The position numbers were made by a program, and so were the translations under genes. The notes under the pieces are model-generated. The model did not search any database. It had not been told where the DNA came from and saw only the letters and a list, made by a program, of their open reading frames with translations. Shown here in pieces: positions 27,055-35,997 of a stretch of DNA of 64,000 nucleotides (positions within the stretch are counted from its first letter, which is position 1; each line of letters starts with the position of its first letter). The DNA lies in the NCBI GenBank assembly GCA_050633445.1, contig JBOEGN010000033.1:62001-126000 (forward strand). Reading direction: 5' to 3'. This stretch comes from Thalassobius sp050633445. Its GTDB lineage: Bacteria > Pseudomonadota > Alphaproteobacteria > Rhodobacterales > Rhodobacteraceae.

Positions 27055-29817
27055 CTAATTCGGCAGCGTCAGCTCGGTCAACTGGCCGGGTTCGTCTGTG
27101 AATTCCAGAAGCTCGACACCCTGCAGCGCGACCTCGTTATTTTCGCCAATCACCAACAAGGCCTGCCCCCAAAATGCCAGCCGATAGTCCTTGGACCGGC
27201 CCGGCAGAACAGCGGTATCTCGTCCGGGTCCACCGATAACAAAATCGCCGCCGCCTGCTGTGATCAGTCGGTCATCGCCCCCGCGACCAATCAGAATGTC
27301 TGACCAGGACGTGCCGACCAGCTGTTCATCCGCATCATGGCCAGACCGAAACACCCCGCCCTCAAAATCATCACTTGGACGCGGCTCCCAATCGGCGGGC
27401 GAGGCCGTGTTATACTCCATCAACGCATCCCAGCGCGGGTTCTTATCCGCCAAGTGCCGCTTGGCGCCCCAACTCCCCCATTTCGAGGGCTTGTCCACAT
27501 CCACAAAGGCATTGAACAAGGTCCCGCCCTCGGCCCGCCAGGCGGTCAGCAACTCCTGATAAAGCCGCCCAATTTCGGGCGAGTAGTTGTAGGCCGCAAA
27601 GACCCGCGTCAGCGTGTCATCATTCACCCAGTCGTCGCGCGCAACGATATGCGTGCCGCCTTCGTACATCACCAGTTGCAGACCGTTTTTCTGCGCGACT
27701 TTGGCATGATAGGGGAACAATTCGGTCGTCAGTTTCTTTAACGGCCCATCACGCAGGAATTCGGTCAACTTGCTGGTGGCGATCCCTTGTCGATGCCAAC
27801 GCAGGACACGTTCAGGCATGTCGTCAATCCCAGCCTCAAGACCAAAATAGCCGGTCACGGCATAGGCATCGAAACTGTCCGCAGGGCGCGGATGTCCGTC
27901 AGCCACGGCCAAGGGCGCCTCCATGAACGCCTCTTCTAACCCCGGCCAAGCGGTATGCACGCCCATCACACGGGTTAGGCGATCAGGGTTCTCGAACACC
28001 TCTGACCAGATGCCCATGATCTGAGCGGATCGCATCCCCGCCCACTGCATCCAGGCACCGTTTTCTTCGGTTCCCCATGCCTCTCGCGCCCGATCTGCGG
28101 CATATTTTGCCTGCGGAAACAAGAAGTTCCAGACCTCGTTCGAATATTCCACATAGACGCGGCGGCGGGGGTCCAGTTGGTCGCGCACCAGGGTCGCGAA
28201 GGCCTCGACATAGCTGTCATCAGCCATATGCGGCATGCAAAACCACGGGTCCACGGCCAGTTGGTTGGCCAGTTTCACCATCAGCTCGATCGGAACACCA
28301 CGACGGACATAGGTATAGTCATTCACCTGCGGGCGGTCGCGCCAATCCACTTGGGGCGAGCCATTGATCAGTCCCCAATCCATGAAACGAATAACCCTCA
28401 GGTCGCGGATCTGTTCTGTCCACAGCGGGTTAAACTCGACCCCCATGTCATACAGCGCCACGTGATCCTGATGCACCACGCTAATATTGCGGATGTGATC
28501 GTTCGGATCGGTTTTCAGCAGAGAGATCACAACGGGGCCTTCGCCGGGTTCAAAGCTGAACTCGATTTCGCCGGGGCGGTAACGCGGGTTGCGCGCCCGC
28601 CCGCCCATACGCAATGTTCCCTGTCCCTCGAATGTCAGCCGATAGCGCCCGGTGAAATACTGGGCGTCCTTGGGCAAGTCAGTCAGCAGATAGGTTTCCA
28701 GCTTTTCGACACCTTCGGGCAGCTCCATCGGCCAGCCGTTTTCGTCCAGATACAGCTCGTCCTCCAGACGCTCTGCTTCGAACCCACCCCATTGGCCCTT
28801 CAGGTGACCCAGCCAGGGGCGCGCGGTCTTCATCACGTCCAGAAAGGGATATTGCGTGCCCCAGTCATGCACGCCGCTAAGCCCCATCGCCAACGAGGGG
28901 CTTTGCACCTGTTGGGTTGGTTGGCTGTTCAAAGCCGCGCGTTCGGTCTGGGTCAGCTCGGCCACTTTCGCGGCGATCTGGCCATAGTTGGCGCGGATCA
29001 ATGGATGGATTGAGGGGGGCAGCACCATCACCGCAGGCGGCGCGACCTCGTACAACGCAGCATAGCTGACCATTGCCGCCAGAAAATACATGGTCGGCGT
29101 GCCGTGGGGGGCATCATCAGTATATAGGTCCGTCGCGACCAGATCCTCTAGCGCGTCCATGGCGAACACATCGGACAACACGCTGGCGATGGGGATCAGC
29201 TTGGGCGGAGCCTCAGGATAGGCGTCCTTCAGCATCCCGATATAGTCGACATACCAGTCGTGATACGCGTCCCCATTCAGTTTGTGATACTTGCGCAATT
29301 GTCGGGCCGAAGGCGGGAATTTGCGCACCACGCCCTCCATATCAGCCCAGCCTTCATAGATGAAAAGACGCGATGTGGGGCTTTCGGCCTGCACCCAATC
29401 CAGAACCTGCCGACTGGCATCCAAAGGGCTGATATTTCCGGGGTTTTGCCAATCGTATTTCTCGTCTGCGGGCTTGTACTGAATAAAGTTGGTGGGCGTC
29501 AGAACCACCGCATCATAGGCAGATCGCGCCAAATCTCCGCGCCATGCCGGATCGACGCCCGGAATGGACCACTGTGCCCGAGGCGGCAGCTTGCGCCCAT
29601 ATTCTCGCAAAAACCCAAAGGTCCCGTCGGCGGCAAAGGCCTTTTGCGCCTCTTTGGTGATGTACCCCAGCCAATACACGGTCGAGGTCTCGTGCGTGTC
29701 ACTGACATGCTCGACCAGACTGTTGCCAAAGAAAAACACCTTCACCGAGTCCCGCTGCGCCTGGGCCAATCCCGGCAGCATCAGGCAGAACATCATGATC
29801 AGGGTAAGAAATCTCAT
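27055..29817 (-). CDS. Exported SGNH-like + clan GH-A-like glycosidase + RTX tail protein
   Basis: A 920-residue exported protein. A signal peptide (RFLTLIMMFCLMLPGLAQA) ends near residue 20. Residues 25-290 resemble an SGNH hydrolase: VFFFGNSLVEH as block I and TDDAPHGTP as an Asp-x-x-His pair. From about 430 to 830 the sequence looks like a TIM-barrel glycosidase: VYVEYSNEVWN near 559 supplies an Asn-Glu acid/base and LVMYEGGTHIV near 716 a Glu nucleophile, as in clan GH-A. The C-terminus has RTX-type Gly-Asp repeats (GRGGDDRLITAGGGDFVIGG). ATG 29817 has AAGGA 9 bases upstream. It may deacylate or trim the polymer. The domain reading is by motif only. Confidence 0.7.
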   Translation of the reverse strand: MRFLTLIMMFCLMLPGLAQAQRDSVKVFFFGNSLVEHVSDTHETSTVYWLGYITKEAQKAFAADGTFGFLREYGRKLPPRAQWSIPGVDPAWRGDLARSAYDAVVLTPTNFIQYKPADEKYDWQNPGNISPLDASRQVLDWVQAESPTSRLFIYEGWADMEGVVRKFPPSARQLRKYHKLNGDAYHDWYVDYIGMLKDAYPEAPPKLIPIASVLSDVFAMDALEDLVATDLYTDDAPHGTPTMYFLAAMVSYAALYEVAPPAVMVLPPSIHPLIRANYGQIAAKVAELTQTERAALNSQPTQQVQSPSLAMGLSGVHDWGTQYPFLDVMKTARPWLGHLKGQWGGFEAERLEDELYLDENGWPMELPEGVEKLETYLLTDLPKDAQYFTGRYRLTFEGQGTLRMGGRARNPRYRPGEIEFSFEPGEGPVVISLLKTDPNDHIRNISVVHQDHVALYDMGVEFNPLWTEQIRDLRVIRFMDWGLINGSPQVDWRDRPQVNDYTYVRRGVPIELMVKLANQLAVDPWFCMPHMADDSYVEAFATLVRDQLDPRRRVYVEYSNEVWNFLFPQAKYAADRAREAWGTEENGAWMQWAGMRSAQIMGIWSEVFENPDRLTRVMGVHTAWPGLEEAFMEAPLAVADGHPRPADSFDAYAVTGYFGLEAGIDDMPERVLRWHRQGIATSKLTEFLRDGPLKKLTTELFPYHAKVAQKNGLQLVMYEGGTHIVARDDWVNDDTLTRVFAAYNYSPEIGRLYQELLTAWRAEGGTLFNAFVDVDKPSKWGSWGAKRHLADKNPRWDALMEYNTASPADWEPRPSDDFEGGVFRSGHDADEQLVGTSWSDILIGRGGDDRLITAGGGDFVIGGPGRDTAVLPGRSKDYRLAFWGQALLVIGENNEVALQGVELLEFTDEPGQLTELTLPN

Positions 29818-29833
29818 TCGAAGCAATCCTTCG

Positions 29834-31216
29834 CTACATCACACTCGTCAATTTATTCGTTTTCTTGCGGACATATATGTCATCCCGTTCCGCATAGCCG
29901 ACCAAAGCCCCGGCAATCAGCCAAGTCATCGGCGTCAGCGTGGCATTAGGCAGCAGATCAAAGACGTTGATCCCCAACAACAACCCCATCCCCATCACAT
30001 AGGGTGACGCATTTTCCAGCACAGAGCCACGCAGCTTATGCCACATCAAAAAGATAGGCGACAAAAGCAAACCAAACACGCCCAGCCAACCGGCCCAGCC
30101 AAAGACTCCTAGCACGATCACCCAATAGCCGTCAGATACAGTTTCGCTGACCCCTGTGACGGGATCAAGAATCTGGTTACGGCCCCAACTGCCCCAACCG
30201 AAAATGGGTTTCTCCATTGCCCGTTCCAGCAGCACATTTTCATTGTCGAACCGGTATTTCAGGGATCCGGCGCGGTCTTCGCTGACTTTGGCGGCTTGTT
30301 CCAGCAGGGCTTGTTCGGGAATCAGCCCCGCGCCTTTGAGCGTGGGATAGGCCAATGCCAGAAACGCGAATCCCAAAGCGGCCCAAATTTGCAATCGACG
30401 CGGCACCAACAGCACCATGGGGATCAGGAAAACACAGTACATCAACGAGGCCAGGGATTTGCAGAGAACCAGCACCACGAACAGGTACACCCCCGCAACC
30501 ATGGCATAGGTCTTGGTCCGACCCTCCTCGGCCCGCAAAAGGATCACGGCGGCCACAACGCTGGACATGACAAAGAACGCTGCCCATAGCCCATGATAGA
30601 GGAACACAATGGGCCGGAACCCGCCCGAGCGCATCATCTGTTCGAAACTGTGCTGAAAGAACCCATAGATCCAGATGTTCAGCTGTGGCGACAGGCGCAC
30701 CTCCAACAGCATGGGGAACGAGTAGATCACGCCTCCGATCACCAACGCGATCAACAGATCCCGGTGCCCAGCGCGCGTCGCCAGAAAATTCCGGGCCAGA
30801 AGAAACGGCGTGATTTCAAGGATTTGCCGGAACGCGACTGAAAGCATATCCTTGGGGCTCATCCCTGGCAGACCGATCCGGCCAAAGAATGTAGGCTCCA
30901 GATTTGTAATCGTCGTCCCCATCGGCCCCAGCAGAACCAGCGCCAGCATCACCCGCACCAATTTGGACTGCGGCACCAGCGACATCTCGTCTTTGTATAG
31001 CGAAAAGCACAAAATCAAGACCGTCAGCGCCGGCAGCGATTCCTTGTTCAGCGCGGGGATCAGTGGAAAATCAAAAGCCGTCGGTTGCGGCGGCAGAAAC
31101 AGATAGGCGCCCATCAGACTGACAATCAACGCACGACCGGGCGGCAGCGATCGAAAGATCACCACGCAAACCAGCGGCGAAATCGCCAGCACCAGAAATG
31201 CTAATCCGTTGGGCAT
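29834..31216 (-). CDS. Wzy-like O-antigen/EPS polymerase membrane protein
   Basis: A 460-residue polytopic membrane protein with about 11 hydrophobic segments. Its long periplasmic loop ends in a motif seen in Wzy/O-antigen ligase-like proteins of alphaproteobacteria: RFDNENVLLERAMEKPIFGWG, just before GSWGRNQI. It would polymerise lipid-linked repeats in the periplasm. It lies 16 bases upstream of the exported SGNH/glycosidase-like gene and 112 bases downstream of the ExoY-type priming transferase, all leftward, so these three are likely co-transcribed. It is unrelated in sequence to the EpsG-type polymerase at 45162. A Wzy versus ligase (WaaL) role cannot be told apart by sequence alone. 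Confidence 0.82.
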   Translation of the reverse strand: MPNGLAFLVLAISPLVCVVIFRSLPPGRALIVSLMGAYLFLPPQPTAFDFPLIPALNKESLPALTVLILCFSLYKDEMSLVPQSKLVRVMLALVLLGPMGTTITNLEPTFFGRIGLPGMSPKDMLSVAFRQILEITPFLLARNFLATRAGHRDLLIALVIGGVIYSFPMLLEVRLSPQLNIWIYGFFQHSFEQMMRSGGFRPIVFLYHGLWAAFFVMSSVVAAVILLRAEEGRTKTYAMVAGVYLFVVLVLCKSLASLMYCVFLIPMVLLVPRRLQIWAALGFAFLALAYPTLKGAGLIPEQALLEQAAKVSEDRAGSLKYRFDNENVLLERAMEKPIFGWGSWGRNQILDPVTGVSETVSDGYWVIVLGVFGWAGWLGVFGLLLSPIFLMWHKLRGSVLENASPYVMGMGLLLGINVFDLLPNATLTPMTWLIAGALVGYAERDDIYVRKKTNKLTSVM

Positions 31217-31328
31217 AGGCCTGTCTGTGTTGGGGGCCCGTTTTGGGCGCTGCTCTGTTCCTTATACCAATACCAGCCCGCAGGGCGGACTGGTAAGGCG
31301 AAATCGTGGCTCTTTTGGGAAGGATCGC

Positions 31329-32105
31329 TTAGTGGCCGGTGGCCTTCAAGACGACACCAAAGGTGCGGCGCACGACTTCCAGGTCAGTCGTCAGCGAGAT
31401 GTCCTGGAAATAATCAGCGTCATAGCTGGCGCGCTGACGGAAACTGCTTTCGTTGCGAACCGAGGTTTGCCAGTAGCCGGTGATGCCGGGGCGCATCGCA
31501 TAGTATTCGGTGCCGGGGTACAGTGTGCGCTGCGAGCACATGATCGGACGCGGACCCACCAGCGACATGTCACCGATCAGCACGTTGAACAGCTGCGGCA
31601 GCTCGTCCAGCGAGGTGGCGCGGATCAGACGGCCAAACTTGGTGATGCGGGGGTCGTTCTTCAGCTTTTGGTCACGGTCCCATTCTGCCTTGGCATCGGG
31701 GTTTTGCGCCAGATAGTCGGCCATCACCTCGTCTGCATTGGCGACCATGCTGCGCAGTTTCCACATACGGAACACACGGCCATTCAGGCCCACGCGGTTC
31801 TGCATGTAAAAGGGCGATTTGCCGTCCAGCATGATAAATAGGCTCAGGATCGCGATCACAATCACAACCGGAACAGCGGCGATCAGGATCAAGGCGACAT
31901 CCATCGCGCGCTTGCCGTGCGAACGGTACAGACCAAAGCCCGTGGAGCGCGCCGGACGGGGCGATGCAATGACGTTGGCGGTTACATTACGGACGGGCTG
32001 CGCCAGTTCGTAGGCTGTTTCAGTTTGGATATTCACGATATCACCTTCCCCAGGTATGTATTCACTCGCAAACGCCGATCTCTCGGCAAACTCCACCCAG
32101 TCCAT
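31329..32105 (-). CDS. exoY: ExoY-like undecaprenyl-phosphate sugar-1-phosphate transferase
   Basis: A 258-residue priming enzyme that transfers a hexose-1-phosphate, by homology with ExoY galactose-1-phosphate, to undecaprenyl phosphate. An N-terminal cytoplasmic stretch of about 65 residues precedes GKRAMDVALILIAAVPVVIVIAILSL (membrane re-entrant helix). The catalytic core has KLRSM, LRATSLDELPQLFNVL and GDMSLVGPRPIM, followed by MRPGITGYWQTS, close to ExoY. I chose ATG 32105 because GGAG lies 8 bases upstream; a GTG at 32192 would add 29 residues without conserved features. It is the first gene of a leftward operon and its promoter should lie in the long intergenic region to the right. Confidence 0.87.
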   Translation of the reverse strand: MDWVEFAERSAFASEYIPGEGDIVNIQTETAYELAQPVRNVTANVIASPRPARSTGFGLYRSHGKRAMDVALILIAAVPVVIVIAILSLFIMLDGKSPFYMQNRVGLNGRVFRMWKLRSMVANADEVMADYLAQNPDAKAEWDRDQKLKNDPRITKFGRLIRATSLDELPQLFNVLIGDMSLVGPRPIMCSQRTLYPGTEYYAMRPGITGYWQTSVRNESSFRQRASYDADYFQDISLTTDLEVVRRTFGVVLKATGH

Positions 32106-32959
32106 TGGAAGAGCTCCAATGGTTACAGCCACTTGGTATTTGGTATGTTCCGAAAGCGCGGCAGCTGCGCATTCAGATCTCGTGTAGGGCACCTTTGCTT
32201 TGGTACCGATCGTCCGTTTCCTTGGGCCCCATCCAATTCCGCGGAACGATTGAAGGAAGTTTTCACCTCATTCGTATCTATTTTTACCGTTTTCGGGGTT
32301 CACGGGTCAATCGCACCAAAGCTTTTGCAACCGCGGCATGATCCGTAAATGGGCGTAATTATGGCAGAATGGGGCGGCTTGTAACGGTCAAGTTCGCCAC
32401 GATCGCGCCCGCTGGCCCAGTCCTGCAAATTCCTGCCCCAATTTCGCCCTCGACTTCGCCAAACAGACGCGCATTATGTCACATTCTGGAAACAATATTT
32501 GTTTTCATTCCGAAAACCCCAATAAACCCGAAACAATATTACCCAAAACTGCCTCGATTTTGCCTGGAACGCGGAGGCCCGATTTGGGCGAAATGTGTCC
32601 GTCTCGCCCCAAATTCAGGGTTAATCCGCCCAAATATGGCGGGATTGAGGCAGCTTCCAGACACGAAAATGGCACCATATGGGAGGAATTCGGGCAAAAT
32701 CCGAAATACGTTAATTTTCGTGTGAAGGTTGAGAAATTTTGGAAACAAATCCGTGGATTAGCTGAGTATTGTCCACCTCGCTCCCCATGAAGGCTGTGGA
32801 AAACGATTCGCTTCGGCCCGGAATGTGCCCAAATTGGGGCAAGATTTGACCGCTCTGCCCAAATGCGGCGACACAGCGCTGATCGCGATGCGCCCTTCCT
32901 ATTGATCCAAGCCGGTTTTTTGCCGATAAGCGCCTAACCCTCACCATGACCGGACCGTT
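32106..32959. other. Long intergenic regulatory region with repeated GCCCAAAT-type motifs
   Basis: About 850 bases separate the leftward exoY-like gene from marR. No convincing coding frame is present: open frames here lack family motifs and a usable ribosome site. It is more AT-rich than its surroundings. GCCC(C)AAAT or its complement recurs at 32435, 32581 (reverse), 32606, 32628, 32692 (reverse, imperfect), 32827 and 32857. Two copies of GAAACAATATT occur at about 32489 and 32530. I expect promoters for both flanking genes and binding sites for one or more regulators. Confidence 0.55.
32827..32840. promoter_or_regulatory. Near-palindromic GCCCAAATTGGGGC candidate operator upstream of marR
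   Basis: GCCCAAATTGGGGC reads almost the same on both strands (its complement is GCCCCAATTTGGGC). It lies about 120 bases before the marR start, and a half-copy GCCCAAAT follows at 32857-32864. MarR-family proteins often bind such inverted repeats near their own genes, so self-control is a natural guess, but other EPS regulators are equally possible. Confidence 0.4.
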
Positions 32960-33442
32960 ATGAGCGACCAGGACAAAATCGAGAAACGCGTTGGGCTGAT
33001 CTTTCAGCACGTCGCCCGACTGCGCAGTCGGCTGTACGATAAATCTGTCGCGCCGCATGGTTTGACCTCGGCTCAGGTCTATGCCCTGAATTACCTCATG
33101 CGCGAGGACGGCCTGACCCAGGTTGAACTGGCCCGCTATCTGGGGATCGGAACCGTGGCCGTCAGTGGGCTGATCGACCGGCTGGAGGCCGCCAAGTGGG
33201 TCGTGCGCAAACCCGATGCGCGGGATCGCCGATCAAACCGGATTTGGCTGCTACCTGCCGCCGAACAGAAAAAACAGCTGCTGCGCGACGCAGCGGATGG
33301 CGTCAACGAGGCCTCGATGGAGGGGCTGACCCCCGAAGAGATCGACCAGCTGCTGACGATGATGGATAAGATCCGCCAGAACCTGCTGGACAAGATGAAG
33401 GACGATCCCGACATCTTTCTGACGCCTTCGATCAAGGACTAG
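32960..33442 (+). CDS. MarR-family transcriptional regulator
   Basis: A 160-residue winged-helix regulator. Helices lead to LTSAQVYALNYLMREDGLTQVELARYLGI, the recognition helix region GTVAVSGLIDRLEAAKWV, and the wing RKPDARDRRSNRIWLL (DRR is characteristic of MarR). Its C-terminal helices (residues about 100-145) would form the dimer. It is rightward, 111 bases upstream of a glycosyltransferase, and sits between two EPS segments, so it is a good candidate for a local regulator of the EPS genes. The ribosome site before ATG 32960 is weak. Ligand unknown. Confidence 0.9.
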   Translation: MSDQDKIEKRVGLIFQHVARLRSRLYDKSVAPHGLTSAQVYALNYLMREDGLTQVELARYLGIGTVAVSGLIDRLEAAKWVVRKPDARDRRSNRIWLLPAAEQKKQLLRDAADGVNEASMEGLTPEEIDQLLTMMDKIRQNLLDKMKDDPDIFLTPSIKD

Positions 33443-33553
33443 ATGGAAATTCCCTAAGCTTGCGCTCAAAAGGCCATTTTTCCGACACCCTTGCGGCCTA
33501 CACGCTGGGCTTAGAACGCGCTAAGTTGCGCGGAGGCGACAAAGGAACGAGCC

Positions 33554-34855
33554 GTGAGTGACACAGCCCAGCGACCGCGCGTCCTGATTTTAGCGGACGA
33601 GTTCAATCCCGAATGGCCCTCTCTGCCGATCGTGGGGTACAAATACGCGCTGGAGATCGCCAAGCATTGTGACATCGTTGTCGCCACCCATGTGCGCAAC
33701 CGTCCGAATGTCGAAAAGGCCAATCCCGATCTGAACATCGTCTACATAGATAACGAGGCCATCGCGGCTCCGATGTTCAAGCTGGGCAAACTGCTGCGCG
33801 GCGGAGAAGAGGTCGGCTGGTCCACCTCGATGATCATGAATTACATTCCCTATCTGGCGTTTGAGCGCGGTGTGTGGACAAAGTTCCGCGATCAGTTGCG
33901 GTCCGGCGCGTTTGACATCGTCCATCGGATCACGCCGATGTCGCCTACGATGCCCAGCTATATCGCGCATAAATCGCCAGTACCCTTCGTGATCGGCCCT
34001 TTGAATGGGGCCCTGCCCTGGCCCGCTGCCTTTGCCCAGGAACAAAGCCGCGAGAAGGAGGGCCTGCGCAAGCTGCGTGATTTCTATAAATATCTGCCCT
34101 ACGCGCGTTCGACTTATGATGATGCCGCCTGTGTGCTGACCGCATTTTCGCACACTCGCGCGGATCTAAGCCGCGTGCCTGACGAACGGACGGTGATGTT
34201 CCCCGAGATTGGCTTTGACCCGACGATTTTCCATGATCAGGGTGCCAAGCCCGCCGGGCAGCGCGGTGGTGACAAGGTGCGCTTTATGTTTGCCGGACGC
34301 CTGGTGCCCTACAAACTGCCCGAACTCCCCCTGCACGCCTTTGCCAAATCCGAGCTGCTGCGTCAGCATCACCTGCATATCTTGGGTGACGGCCCCGAGC
34401 TGGAACGGATGCAAACCTATATCGACGAACAGGGGCTTCAGGATTGTGTCACGCTAGAGGGCCGCAAGACTCAGGCCGAGGTCGCGCAATGGATGCGGGA
34501 CAGCGACGTGTTTGTCTTCCCCTCAATCCGGGAACTGGGCGCGGGCGTGGTCATCGAGGCAATGGCCAGCGGTCAGCATCTGGTCTGCGTGGACTATGGT
34601 GCGCCGGGCGATCTGACCGGGCATGGCACCCGCGGAGACGCGGTGCCGATGGCGCCCTTTGACGATCTGGCAGATGGGTTCCGCCAAGCGATGGAACTGG
34701 CCGTGACCGACCGCCCTCGCAGCGCAGCGTTGGCCCAAGCGGCCCGCGACTATGCGCTGGATCTGTTCCCTTGGTCCGTAAAAGGCGAACGGACCGCCGG
34801 GGTATACGCCGCAATCCTGTCACAAACCCGACTTCAGCAATTTGCCTACGATTAA
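33554..34855 (+). CDS. Glycosyltransferase family 4
   Basis: A 433-residue GT-B transferase. The N-terminus VLILADEFNPEWPSLPIVGYKYAL and PFVIGPLNGALPWP are typical of a glycosyltransferase group found in alphaproteobacterial EPS clusters; the donor site reads VRFMFAGRLVPYKLPELPLHAF and FVFPSIRELGAGVVIEAMASGQ. It starts with GTG at 33554, 7 bases after AAGGA. It stands alone between marR and a 422-base intergenic region, so it may have its own promoter or read through from marR. Specificity unknown. Confidence 0.88.
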   Translation: MSDTAQRPRVLILADEFNPEWPSLPIVGYKYALEIAKHCDIVVATHVRNRPNVEKANPDLNIVYIDNEAIAAPMFKLGKLLRGGEEVGWSTSMIMNYIPYLAFERGVWTKFRDQLRSGAFDIVHRITPMSPTMPSYIAHKSPVPFVIGPLNGALPWPAAFAQEQSREKEGLRKLRDFYKYLPYARSTYDDAACVLTAFSHTRADLSRVPDERTVMFPEIGFDPTIFHDQGAKPAGQRGGDKVRFMFAGRLVPYKLPELPLHAFAKSELLRQHHLHILGDGPELERMQTYIDEQGLQDCVTLEGRKTQAEVAQWMRDSDVFVFPSIRELGAGVVIEAMASGQHLVCVDYGAPGDLTGHGTRGDAVPMAPFDDLADGFRQAMELAVTDRPRSAALAQAARDYALDLFPWSVKGERTAGVYAAILSQTRLQQFAYD

Positions 34856-35277
34856 GGTGCCGCAAGGGAAACTTCGACTTTTCATTTGCTTACGACCTGA
34901 TTTCGGACGCAACTGACGGGGAAAATTTTACCGTTTGTTGCAAATTCAGGACAGGCTTCCGTTACGGCAGCATTTTGGGCACATTTCGCGCTTGTCTATA
35001 CCCGACCACTTCCTTTTTCTTTTAAATACTGATGCTTACGTAAATATTCTTCCCGTCAGCACTCGCCATATGAAGCATGCTGCATGCATCTTTTCGCGCG
35101 TAGAGTGAAAGCCACCTGTGGCCATACTCACAAATTCTCGATCTTTCTGCGCAGCTGCGAAAATTAGCTCTTCCCAAATCGCTCAAAATTAAGGACAATT
35201 TTCCCCAATGACGGCGAAAAATCGCCTCAAAGGCAAAATAAGCCTAAACGAGCAGAAAAATCACCGAGGCAGGTGTC
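34856..35277. other. Intergenic region upstream of second priming transferase operon
   Basis: This 422-base stretch has no credible gene. It is AT-rich and carries palindromic elements: TTACGTAA at about 35036, and GCATGC-T-GCATGC at 35075-35087. ATTTTGGGC occurs near 34972, and TTCCCAAATCG and TTTTCCCCAATG near 35171 and 35200 echo the motifs of the 32.1-33.0 kb region. It most likely holds the promoter and regulator sites for the genes 35278-38166. Confidence 0.5.
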
Positions 35278-35940
35278 ATGTACGATTTTGGAACGGATGG
35301 CGTTTTTGCGCCTACTCTTAAAGCGAGCGTTACGCTCCCGTCTTCTCTTCGCTGGACAATATTCGGCGCGGGCAAGCGCGGTTTTGACATTGCAATGAGC
35401 CTGGCGCTGCTGCCGGTGTTGCTCTTGCTGATGGTCGGGCTGCTAATCCTGAACCCGATTGCAAACCGTGGCGGTCTGTTCTTTGTACAGCAGCGGATGG
35501 GGCGCGATTGCAAACCGTTCCGGGCCTATAAGTTCCGCACCATGGCCGAGACCTCCGGCATCACCCGTGGCCCGAATGACCCGCTAGAGCGTGACCGCAT
35601 CACCCGTCTGGGGGGATTTTTGCGCCGCACACGTCTGGACGAGGTCCCGCAAATCTTGAACGTGCTAAAAGGCGACATGAGCCTGATCGGCCCTCGCCCT
35701 GACTATTATGACCACGCGATCGCCTATCTGGACGTGATCCAGGGCTACCGCGAACGTCATATGGTGCGCCCTGGCATCAGTGGCCTGGCCCAGACCGAAG
35801 TTGGCTATGTCGAGGGGCTGGAAGCGACCCGAAACAAGGTTAAGGCAGACCTTTATTACATCACCCATGCGGGTTTTACGTTGGAGGCGTGGGTTTTCTG
35901 GCGTACTCTTCTGACCGTATTCGGACGTGCTGGCGCCTAA
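35278..35940 (+). CDS. Second bacterial sugar transferase (priming glycosyl-1-phosphate transferase)
   Basis: A 220-residue monotopic priming enzyme that loads a sugar-1-phosphate onto undecaprenyl phosphate. After a membrane segment (IAMSLALLPVLLLLMVGLLIL, about 37-57), the core reads FVQQRMGRDCKPFRAYKFRTM, RTRLDEVPQILNVLKGDMSLIGPRPDYY and MVRPGISGLAQ. It is more like the EpsL/WcaJ C-terminal type than the ExoY-like gene at 31329, from which it differs in length and loop sequences. It is followed by the fused Wzc-type kinase after 57 bases, so these two would start and control the same polymer. Confidence 0.87.
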   Translation: MYDFGTDGVFAPTLKASVTLPSSLRWTIFGAGKRGFDIAMSLALLPVLLLLMVGLLILNPIANRGGLFFVQQRMGRDCKPFRAYKFRTMAETSGITRGPNDPLERDRITRLGGFLRRTRLDEVPQILNVLKGDMSLIGPRPDYYDHAIAYLDVIQGYRERHMVRPGISGLAQTEVGYVEGLEATRNKVKADLYYITHAGFTLEAWVFWRTLLTVFGRAGA

Positions 35941-35997
35941 CGGGCCAGCACTCCACCACACGAATGACCGCCGACAAGGCGGCGCGGGCAGTACGAC

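Noticed and set aside
32369..32790. Short open frames in the long intergenic region (about 118 and 104 codons)
   Set aside because: No ribosome site, no signal or family motif, and they run through the repeated GCCCAAAT elements; the region reads as regulatory.
32435..32864. CRISPR array
   Set aside because: The repeats are only 8-10 bases, irregularly spaced and in both orientations, so they do not fit a CRISPR repeat-spacer pattern; no cas genes are near.
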